Shown here: positions 1 through 4,983 of the stretch, piece after piece | How positions within the stretch are numbered: position 1 is the first letter of the stretch | How the letters are laid out: every line of letters starts with the position of its first letter | Source of the DNA: Pseudomonadota bacterium | GTDB taxonomy: Bacteria; Pseudomonadota; Alphaproteobacteria; UBA8366; GCA-2717185 | DNA length: 6,462 nt | Direction of reading: 5' to 3' | Assembly: GCA_027619655.1 (NCBI GenBank) | Contig: JAQCHR010000229.1 | Span: 1-6,462, forward strand | Notes under the pieces: model-generated | The model's input: the letters and a program-made list of their open reading frames with translations, nothing else | Told to the model about the DNA's origin: nothing | Database searches by the model: none | Program-made: the position numbers and the translations under genes

Positions 1-2
1 GC

Positions 3-395
3 GAGATCCCCCTATCGGAGCTGATGAAGATCTTCATCGAATTACAAAAAGACGAAGCCTGCGAACGGCAGATCGACGCCCTGCTGAAGGCCCGCGAGTT
101 CGTCTGCCAGGGACATTCGATCCTGCGCGCAACGGCTGTCTATGATGTCAATGTCGAAGGCGGGATGGAAGATTCCACCAAAGTGTCAAAAAACCTGCTG
201 CAGGACATCAAGGCGAATATCGATACGAGCGCCCGGATCGTGAACAATGAAATCCGCTCCGGCGAGCATTTGCATTACGGCATCCGCGTCAGCCCGTTAT
301 GCATGACCCTGCCCGATGCGACACGCCCGGCGCGGCTGCCGGAAACGCGCTTCGGCTGGTACTGGCAGGCTATCCGGAAGCGCCTGCCCTGGTAG
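3..395 (+). CDS. 3' part of an unrecognised protein (5'-partial at window edge)
   Basis: I do not recognise this protein. The frame is open to the left edge. An internal ATG at 24 would give 123 residues, but the only Shine-Dalgarno-like GGAG (17-20) lies just 3 bases before it, too close to work well. The residues before that ATG (EIPLSEL) also read smoothly into MKIFIELQ, so I treat the gene as continuing from outside the window. The visible part is soluble and mostly polar, with charged stretches that look helical (DEACERQIDALLKAREF; KVSKNLLQDIKANI). It has no membrane segment and no recognised motif, and ends in a basic, tryptophan-containing tail (GWYWQAIRKRLPW). Its GC-rich codon use matches the downstream metabolic genes. 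It is separated from the dioxygenase gene by 92 bases, so co-transcription is uncertain. Confidence 0.55.
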   Translation, partial: EIPLSELMKIFIELQKDEACERQIDALLKAREFVCQGHSILRATAVYDVNVEGGMEDSTKVSKNLLQDIKANIDTSARIVNNEIRSGEHLHYGIRVSPLCMTLPDATRPARLPETRFGWYWQAIRKRLPW

Positions 396-442
396 ACGGC
401 CTGGCAATCCGGTGATACCGGTTCCGGTCGCCGGCGGAGCCG

Positions 443-448
443 TATAAG
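443..448 (+). promoter_or_regulatory. Candidate -10 element flanked by an inverted repeat
   Basis: TATAAG matches the sigma70 -10 consensus at 5 of 6 positions and lies 39 bases before the dioxygenase start codon. No convincing -35 hexamer sits 16-18 bases upstream. The hexamer is flanked by the perfect inverted repeat GGCGGA (433-438) / TCCGCC (451-456), which would place an operator-like site across the promoter core. This is a suggestion from base pattern only. The repeat could equally form a short RNA hairpin ending the preceding gene. Confidence 0.25.
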
Positions 449-487
449 CTTCCGCCATGACATTGCCGCCACGTTCCGGAGTAGACC

Positions 488-1357
488 ATGGCCCATCTGA
501 CTATTGAAAAGCTGCACGACGATTTCGGCGCGCGGATCACCGGGATCGACCTGCGCACACCGCTGCCCGAAGGTGCGCTGGCGGAAATTCGCGCAGCCAT
601 CGATGAGTATTCCTTCCTGCATTTTCCCGAGCAGCCCTTCGACGACGACCGCCAGCTGGCCTTCACCAAAACCCTCGGCGAGCCGGAGGAAAACCATGTC
701 GCGCTGGGCGAGGACGGCAGGGTCAGCTATTTCGGCACCATCGGCAATGTGCAGGCGGATGGCAGCAAGCTGGGCAATGCGGACCGCAAGACCATCTTCC
801 TGACCGGCAACAACATGTGGCACACGGATTCATCGTTCCGGAAGGTACCGGCCTTCGTGTCGATCATGTGCGCCTATGAGGTGCCGGACGAGGGCGGCAT
901 CACCGAATATGTCAGCGCCCGCGCCGCCTATAACCGGCTGCCGGCGGAAAAAAAGGCCGAGATCGACCCGCTGCACGTCGTGCATGACTATGTCTTCTCG
1001 CGCTCCAAGGTGGCGCCGGATGCGGTCTCGCCGTCGCTGGCGAAATCCCTGCCGCCGATTCCGCAACGCCTCGTGCGCACCAATCCGAACACCGGCGCGA
1101 AGAACTATTATGTCGGCTCGCACGCCAAGGCCATCGAGGGCTGGAATGAGGCGGACAGCCGCGCCCTGATCGACGACCTGCAGGCGCGCGCGACGCAGCC
1201 GGAACACGCCTATGCGCATCGCTGGCAGCCGGGCGACCTGGTGATCTGGGACAACCGTTGCCTGCTGCATCGGGGCAGCGGCTATGACGCCGACAAATAC
1301 CGCCGCTATATGCGGCAGACACGGGTGCGCGGCGCAGGGCCGACGCTCGCGGAATAA
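488..1357 (+). CDS. TauD/TfdA-family Fe(II)/2-oxoglutarate-dependent dioxygenase
   Basis: A 289-residue cytoplasmic oxygenase that should couple decarboxylation of 2-oxoglutarate to succinate with hydroxylation of a small, probably anionic, substrate. The metal triad is visible as H112 and D114 (in MWHTDSSF) and H261 (in LLHRGSGY). Arginines at R272 and R276 lie 11 and 15 residues after the distal histidine, as in TauD and TfdA. T139 (GGITEYVS) matches the threonine assigned to 2-oxoglutarate binding in TfdA. All these positions run a constant two residues behind the TfdA numbering as I recall it, and the length is close to TfdA's 287. The start is supported by GGAG at 478-481, 6 bases before the ATG. 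The gene is followed 32 bases later by a 2-hydroxyacid dehydrogenase, probably in one operon. The substrate (taurine-like sulfonate, aryloxyalkanoate, other) cannot be read from the sequence. Confidence 0.93.
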   Translation: MAHLTIEKLHDDFGARITGIDLRTPLPEGALAEIRAAIDEYSFLHFPEQPFDDDRQLAFTKTLGEPEENHVALGEDGRVSYFGTIGNVQADGSKLGNADRKTIFLTGNNMWHTDSSFRKVPAFVSIMCAYEVPDEGGITEYVSARAAYNRLPAEKKAEIDPLHVVHDYVFSRSKVAPDAVSPSLAKSLPPIPQRLVRTNPNTGAKNYYVGSHAKAIEGWNEADSRALIDDLQARATQPEHAYAHRWQPGDLVIWDNRCLLHRGSGYDADKYRRYMRQTRVRGAGPTLAE

Positions 1358-1389
1358 TCGAACCAGGATCAAAGTGGGAGAACCGGAAA

Positions 1390-2337
1390 ATGGCCAAATC
1401 AACCCTACTGATAAAGGTACGGGACAATGAACTCAAAGACCTCTCCGCAATCTATAACGTCCAGCAGCATATCGAGGACGAACCGCGCGCCGCCTTCCTG
1501 GCGCAGAGTGGCGGCACGGTGGATGCGGTGCTGACCAATGGCAGCCTCGGCGTATCGCCCGAGGAAATGGCCGCGATGACCGGGCTGAAGATCATCTGCT
1601 GCCTCGGCGCCGGGTATGAAGGGGTGGACCTGGACCTCTGCCGCCAGCGCGGCATCATGGTCACGCACGGGCCGGGCACCAACGATACCGCCGTCGCCGA
1701 CCATACGATGGCCCTGCTCTTCGCGATCATCCGCGACATTCCGCATTTCGACGCGCTGGTGAAATCCGGCGGCTGGAAGACGGTCAATACCTCGCGCCCG
1801 ATGATCAACGGCAAGACGCTGGGCATCTACGCCATGGGCCGGATCGGGTTGCATGTCGCGAAACGCGCCCGGGCCTTCGACATGCCGGTGCATTACTACA
1901 ACCGCAACAAACGCAACGATGTCGATTACGTCTATGAAAACTCGCTGATGGACCTGGCGACGGTCTCCGACTACCTGATCGTCATCGCGCCCGGCGGGGA
2001 CGACACTTTCCACACCGTTAATGCCGAGGTACTCAAGGCGCTGGGGCCGACCGGCTACCTGATCAGCATGGGTCGCGGCAGCGTAGTGGATACCGACGCG
2101 ATGATCGCAGCCCTGAACAGCGGCACGATCGCCGGCGCCGGGCTGGACGTCTTCGAGACCGAACCGGACATCCCGGTCGAACTGCGCGAGGCGAAGAACA
2201 TCATCTTCTCCCCCCATATCGCCGGCCGCGCGCCGGAAACCCGGACGATCATGATCGACCTGTTCCGGAACAACCTGAAAAACGTGCTGGCCGGCGAAGC
2301 GCCGGTGACACCGGTGCCGGAACTGGCCGGCGGCTGA
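1390..2337 (+). CDS. D-isomer-specific 2-hydroxyacid dehydrogenase, NAD(P)-dependent
   Basis: A 315-residue enzyme expected to interconvert a 2-oxoacid and a D-2-hydroxyacid; glyoxylate/hydroxypyruvate-type substrates are typical of its nearest relatives. The split substrate domain (about 1-95 and 285-315) encloses a Rossmann domain (about 100-280). The catalytic set is complete: R229 in SMGRGSVVD, E258 in DVFETEPD, H276 in SPHIAGR. The nucleotide loop reads GIYAMGRIG (145-153), with A148 where the first glycine of GxGxxG usually stands. After the second Rossmann strand the sequence is YYNRNKR (169-175), without the acidic residue of NAD-specific enzymes and with basic residues, so I infer a preference for NADP(H). 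GGAG at 1377-1380 lies 9 bases before the ATG. It is probably co-transcribed with the dioxygenase and could reduce a 2-oxoacid released by it. The true substrate is unknown. Confidence 0.92.
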   Translation: MAKSTLLIKVRDNELKDLSAIYNVQQHIEDEPRAAFLAQSGGTVDAVLTNGSLGVSPEEMAAMTGLKIICCLGAGYEGVDLDLCRQRGIMVTHGPGTNDTAVADHTMALLFAIIRDIPHFDALVKSGGWKTVNTSRPMINGKTLGIYAMGRIGLHVAKRARAFDMPVHYYNRNKRNDVDYVYENSLMDLATVSDYLIVIAPGGDDTFHTVNAEVLKALGPTGYLISMGRGSVVDTDAMIAALNSGTIAGAGLDVFETEPDIPVELREAKNIIFSPHIAGRAPETRTIMIDLFRNNLKNVLAGEAPVTPVPELAGG

Positions 2338-2356
2338 GGGCAGCTAATCCGCCGCC
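2329..2356. terminator. Possible bidirectional hairpin between convergent stop codons
   Basis: GGCGGC (2329-2334) and GCCGCC (2351-2356) form a perfect 6-bp inverted repeat whose loop contains both stop codons of the converging genes (2335-2337 plus, 2344-2346 minus). With only 6 bases between the genes, any terminator must overlap coding sequence. There is no T-tract on either side, so this is weak evidence for intrinsic termination. Confidence 0.25.
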
Positions 2357-3450
2357 TGCGCCTGCGGCTTCTTGCCGAAATCCGCATCGAAGCGCGGCGC
2401 AACGTCCACGGCGAAGCGGCGATACATTTCGCGGCGCACCTCCTTCGGCGTGCCGGGCATCGCGGTCGACACCAGGAAGTAGTTGAAGCCGAGGTCGTTC
2501 ATCGCCTGCACCCGGCGCGCCACCGTATCCGGGCTGCCGACCAGGTTCTGGTCGATCAGCGGGCCCAGGTTGTCCGGGTCCATCATCGCCCGCATGTTGC
2601 CGAACATCTTCGTGAAGACCGCGTAATCCTCGATCCCCTCCCAGGGATTGGCGTCCACCTCGTAATGCTTCGCCTGCACCACGAAATTGCGCGGCAGGTA
2701 TTTGCGGGCAAGGTCCCGCGCCTCCGCGTCCGTGTCGGCGATGAAGCACTTCACCTGGATCGGGGTGGTGACGTTCGTCTCGCGGCCCGTCTCTTCCGCC
2801 GCCGCCCGCCAGTTGCCGAGGATCTTCGCCAGCAGCGAATCCGGAAACTGCGCCAGGCAGAGCGGCGGCAGGCCGAGCCTCGCCATGATCGCGGCACTGC
2901 CGGGGCTGCCGATGGCGCCGTAGAAGTTCACCTTCTGGCCGGTCGGCGCCGGGCGGATGCGGATCTCGCGCGGGATGTCGAAATATTTGCCCTTGAAGGT
3001 GAAGGGCTCGCCGGTCAGCCCGGCCTCGATGATCCGGTAGCTTTCATCGAAGCGCCCGCGCGCCTCGCGCATGTCGATCGCATAGGCGTCGTATTCCGAC
3101 TTCGCCGTGCCGCGCCCGATGCCGAGATGCAGCGTACCGCGGGTCAGTGTGTTGACCATCGAGATTTCCTCGGCAATGCGCAGCGGGTGGTACCAGGGCA
3201 GCACCAGCACCGAGGTGCCCAGGCCAAGATCGGGACATGCCGCGGCGATATGCGCCATGAACAGCAGCGGGCTGGGGGTCGGGTAGTAATCGCTGAAATG
3301 ATGCTCCAGCAGCCAGGCGGCCTCATACCCCATCGCCTCGCCCAGTTTGCAATCCTCGATCACGTCCTGGTAGAGGTCGTGGTCGGAGGTCGCCGCATCG
3401 CTCGAGGGCGCGACCTGGAAGCCGAAGGTGATTTTGCCGTTGCCGCTCAT
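2344..3450 (-). CDS. LLM-class flavin-dependent oxidoreductase (luciferase-like)
   Basis: A 368-residue member of the bacterial luciferase-like superfamily, single-domain TIM barrels that use reduced FMN or F420 in monooxygenation or dehydrogenation. Family landmarks appear in order: the early strand ITFGFQVAPS (7-16); WLLEHHFSDYYPTPSPLLF (46-64), with the conserved EHHF; LPWYHPLRIAEEISMVNTLT (84-103); LHLGIGRGTAKSEYDAY (107-123), the GxGRG segment; a GSPGS phosphate-site-like loop (181-185); and LVGSPDTVARRVQAM (303-317) before the C-terminal helices. The length is normal and no residues appear missing. AGGGA at 3458-3462 lies 7 bases before the ATG. It faces the dioxygenase/dehydrogenase pair and is divergent from the beta-hydroxyacid dehydrogenase, suggesting separate but related expression. 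Flavin type and substrate cannot be told from the sequence; a monooxygenase role is inferred from neighbours only. Confidence 0.9.
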   Translation of the reverse strand: MSGNGKITFGFQVAPSSDAATSDHDLYQDVIEDCKLGEAMGYEAAWLLEHHFSDYYPTPSPLLFMAHIAAACPDLGLGTSVLVLPWYHPLRIAEEISMVNTLTRGTLHLGIGRGTAKSEYDAYAIDMREARGRFDESYRIIEAGLTGEPFTFKGKYFDIPREIRIRPAPTGQKVNFYGAIGSPGSAAIMARLGLPPLCLAQFPDSLLAKILGNWRAAAEETGRETNVTTPIQVKCFIADTDAEARDLARKYLPRNFVVQAKHYEVDANPWEGIEDYAVFTKMFGNMRAMMDPDNLGPLIDQNLVGSPDTVARRVQAMNDLGFNYFLVSTAMPGTPKEVRREMYRRFAVDVAPRFDADFGKKPQAQAAD

Positions 3451-3487
3451 TCCCTATTCCCTGAAATTCCTGCACAGTATCAGTTGA

Positions 3488-3516
3488 ACGATAGGATTCC
3501 CCCCGCATGCGATCAA
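3488..3516 (-). promoter_or_regulatory. Candidate sigma70-like promoter for the flavin oxidoreductase
   Basis: On the minus strand, TTGATC (3516-3511) and TATCGT (3493-3488) are 17 bases apart, each matching 4 of 6 consensus positions. A start near 3481 would leave a leader of about 30 bases before the ATG at 3450. The spacer includes one copy of a CCGCATG direct repeat (3503-3509 and 3517-3523 on the plus strand) that could be an operator. Positional logic is good, sequence support modest. Confidence 0.35.
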
Positions 3517-3547
3517 CCGCATGTGCGTGGAGCGATAACATGCCGAC

Positions 3548-3553
3548 AAGGAG
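3548..3553 (+). promoter_or_regulatory. Shine-Dalgarno AAGGAG fixing the beta-hydroxyacid dehydrogenase start
   Basis: A complete AAGGAG lies 11 bases before the ATG at 3565. The reading frame is open for about 900 bases further upstream, so this site decides the start. The in-frame TTG at 3556 is only 2 bases from the AAGGAG and is too close. The protein from 3565 begins right at the first Rossmann strand, as expected for the family. Confidence 0.7.
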
Positions 3554-3564
3554 CATTGGTTGAA

Positions 3565-4476
3565 ATGGCTGAAAAATCACTGGGATTCATTGGGTTGGGC
3601 GATATGGGCGCGCCGATGGCGGGCCGCCTGCTGGACGCGGGCTACGCGCTGAGCGTCTATGACGTGCGCGAGGAAGCGATGGCCGCTGCGGTGGCGAAGG
3701 GCGCCACGGCCTGTTCCAGCCCGGCCGATGTCGCCAGCCGCGAGGCCACCGTGATGGTCAGCCTGCCGACCCCGGATGTGGTGCGCGCCGTGGCGCTGGG
3801 CCCGAAGGGGATTGTCGAAGGCAGCACGGTTAAGACCTATATCGACCTCTCGACCAGCGGCGCCAGCACCGCGAAGGCGGTATCCGAGGGGCTGGCCGCG
3901 AAGGGCATCCAGTCGCTGGACTGCCCGGTCAGCGGCGGCATCCGCGGCGCCGAAGCCGGCACGCTGTCGCTCATGCTGTCCGGCCCGGAAGTCCTGCTGG
4001 ACGCCAACCGCCCGGCGCTGGAAGTGATCGGCGACAACCTGTTCTTCATCGGCAGCGAGCCCGGCCTGGGCCAGACCATGAAGCTGGTCAACAATTTCCT
4101 GTCCGCCGCCAACAACATCGCCGCCGCCGAGGCCTGCGTGATGGGCGCCAAGGCCGGGATCGATCCGAAGGTGCTGCTCGACGTGGTCAACGCCAGCAGC
4201 GGCTACAACTCCGCCACGCGGGACAAATACCCCTACGCGGTCCTGACCCGCACCTTCGCCAAAAGCATGAAGCAGAAGCTGCTGCTCAAGGACGTGGCGC
4301 TGTGCATGACCGAGGCCGAGGCGATGAAGGTGCCGATGTGGCTCGGCAACACGGTGCGCCAGTTCCTCAGCTACGCCGTCAGCCAGGGCACGGGGGACGA
4401 TACGTCCGTGTCGCTGATCAAGCATGTGGAAGGCTGGGCCGACGTGAAATTCGGCGGGGAGAAGTATCGGAACTGA
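3565..4476 (+). CDS. NAD(P)-dependent beta-hydroxyacid dehydrogenase (3-hydroxyisobutyrate dehydrogenase / tartronate semialdehyde reductase type)
   Basis: A 303-residue cytoplasmic dehydrogenase of the beta-hydroxyacid family, which oxidises 3-hydroxyacids or reduces semialdehydes. The N-terminal dinucleotide motif is LGFIGLGDMGAPMAGRL (6-22). D33 in VYDVRE follows the second strand and suggests NAD(H). The substrate loop DCPVSGGIRGAEAGTLSLM (119-137) contains the SGG signature. The catalytic lysine is K173 in GQTMKLVNN, with N177 beside it. A conserved KD pair (K242, D243) and a helical C-terminal domain complete the fold, and the length is normal. The start was chosen by AAGGAG at 3548-3553 and by the Rossmann strand beginning immediately. 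It stands 114 bases from the divergent flavin oxidoreductase and is followed by a strong hairpin, so it is probably monocistronic. Tartronate semialdehyde reductase, 3-hydroxyisobutyrate dehydrogenase and succinic semialdehyde/glyoxylate reductase activities cannot be separated here. Confidence 0.92.
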   Translation: MAEKSLGFIGLGDMGAPMAGRLLDAGYALSVYDVREEAMAAAVAKGATACSSPADVASREATVMVSLPTPDVVRAVALGPKGIVEGSTVKTYIDLSTSGASTAKAVSEGLAAKGIQSLDCPVSGGIRGAEAGTLSLMLSGPEVLLDANRPALEVIGDNLFFIGSEPGLGQTMKLVNNFLSAANNIAAAEACVMGAKAGIDPKVLLDVVNASSGYNSATRDKYPYAVLTRTFAKSMKQKLLLKDVALCMTEAEAMKVPMWLGNTVRQFLSYAVSQGTGDDTSVSLIKHVEGWADVKFGGEKYRN

Positions 4477-4483
4477 GGGGGCT

Positions 4484-4516
4484 GGGGCGCGGTGGCCGGG
4501 AGGGCTGCCGCGCTCC
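4484..4516 (+). terminator. G/C-rich hairpin, probable terminator of the beta-hydroxyacid dehydrogenase gene
   Basis: Starting 8 bases after the stop codon, 4484-4497 pairs with 4503-4516 in a 14-bp stem with a 5-base GGGAG loop. Three pairs are G-U wobbles (4486/4514, 4493/4507, 4494/4506), which would be A-C mismatches in a minus-strand transcript, so the structure favours plus-strand RNA. There is no U-tract after the stem, so termination may be inefficient. Confidence 0.5.
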
Positions 4517-4543
4517 GCAATTACTATCGAGTCGTCATATGTC

Positions 4544-4825
4544 CTATGCAGCCACGGTCATCTTCAGGCCCAGCGCCTGCACAACCTTGAGCACCGTGGC
4601 GAATTAAGGATTGCCGTCGCCCGACAGGGCCTTGTAGAGGCTGGCGCGGGTCAAGCCGGCCTGTCTGGCCACCTCCGTCATGCCCTCGGCGCGCGCGACG
4701 ACACCCAGCGCGTGGGTGATGAGCGCCGCGTCGCCGTCCTCGAACACGGCTTCCAGATAGGCAGCGATATCCTCCGTGGTTTTGAGGTGATCGGCGCTGT
4801 CCCAATTCGTCAGTTCAACTGTCAT
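4544..4825 (-). pseudogene. HI1420-type (XRE/HigA-like) addiction-module antitoxin with in-frame nonsense codon
   Basis: From the ATG at 4825 the frame encodes 73 residues, to a TAA at 4604-4606. It opens with MTVELTNWDSADHLKTTEDI and carries an XRE-like helix-turn-helix around residues 45-70 (GMTEVARQAGLTRASLYKAL, then SGDGNP). Past the TAA the same frame continues for 19 sense codons, FATVLKVVQALGLKMTVAA, to TAG at 4544-4546. That is the expected C-terminal end of the HI1420 antitoxin family, in which GNP is followed by Ser or Thr and then F-x-TVLKVV. One substitution (for example Ser TCA to TAA) therefore explains the break. Undamaged, the protein would have 93 residues, close to the family norm. 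Such antitoxins bind a RelE/HigB-like toxin and repress their own operon. The short product would lose the last helix of the fold. Sequencing error is the main alternative. Confidence 0.8.
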
Positions 4826-4899
4826 GATCCGTCCTCCAGCACCCGCGCCAAAGCCCTAACATCAACCAACCAGACCTGTCCCTGATTTCCGTGTCTCAC
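4822..4899 (-). pseudogene. 3' remnant of a probable RelE/HigB-type toxin gene
   Basis: Directly upstream of the antitoxin, a 25-codon frame (4899-4825) ends in TGA at 4824-4822. The stop overlaps the antitoxin ATG as ATGA, the coupled arrangement usual when a toxin gene precedes its HI1420-type antitoxin. The tail reads VWLVDVRALARVLEDGS; the ALARxLED end resembles the C-termini of such toxins as I remember them. An in-frame stop at 4900-4902 precedes it, and no start codon or toxin core is present. I infer a 5'-truncated toxin. The frame is too short to prove homology, and chance is possible. Confidence 0.35.
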
Positions 4900-4923
4900 T
4901 CAGGGGGTGCAGTTCAGTTCAGC

Positions 4924-4957
4924 ACTGTCACCGAATTTTAACTGTCACTGAATTTTA
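4924..4957. repeat. Two perfectly adjacent 17-bp direct repeats, possible transposon end
   Basis: ACTGTCACCGAATTTTA (4924-4940) is followed without a gap by ACTGTCACTGAATTTTA (4941-4957), identical at 16 of 17 positions. It sits in non-coding DNA at the switch from GC-rich to AT-rich sequence and beside the truncated toxin frame. Tandem short repeats of this kind occur at the ends of IS21-family elements and some Tn7-like transposons, where they bind transposase. No transposase gene is in the window and I cannot name an element. The rest of 4900-4983 shows no gene or clear terminator. Confidence 0.5.
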
Positions 4958-4983
4958 GACTTCTTAGGTCAAGCCAGTCAGTA

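Noticed and set aside
24..395. A complete 123-residue gene starting at the ATG at 24
   Set aside because: Possible, but the frame is open upstream to the window edge and GGAG is only 3 bases from the ATG, so a 5'-partial gene is more likely.
409..421. CCGGT-GAT-ACCGG hairpin after the first gene as a terminator
   Set aside because: Only a 5-bp stem, no T-tract, and CCGG is frequent in this GC-rich DNA.
1405..2217. A 270-codon minus-strand open frame opposite the 2-hydroxyacid dehydrogenase
   Set aside because: Shadow of the real gene on the other strand, with no recognisable domain.
2665..3564. A 900-base in-frame extension upstream of the beta-hydroxyacid dehydrogenase, open to 2665
   Set aside because: It lies antisense to the well-supported flavin oxidoreductase gene, reads as low-complexity Arg/Ala-rich sequence, and the AAGGAG at 3548-3553 and Rossmann start fix the real start at 3565.
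3577..4425. A 282-codon minus-strand open frame opposite the beta-hydroxyacid dehydrogenase
   Set aside because: His/Arg/Gly-rich translation typical of the antisense of GC-rich coding DNA; no motif and no ribosome binding site of note.
4524..4805. A 93-codon minus-strand frame overlapping the antitoxin
   Set aside because: It is a different frame from the antitoxin and spells Gly/Arg-rich sequence without family features; the 93-residue length match with the reconstructed antitoxin is coincidence.
4913..4923. Short AGTTC duplication beside the 17-bp repeats as a target-site duplication or third repeat unit
   Set aside because: Too short and unlike the 17-bp unit; a target duplication cannot be judged without the other end of the element.
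4924..4957. CRISPR array
   Set aside because: The two repeat units touch with no spacer, and there are only two.
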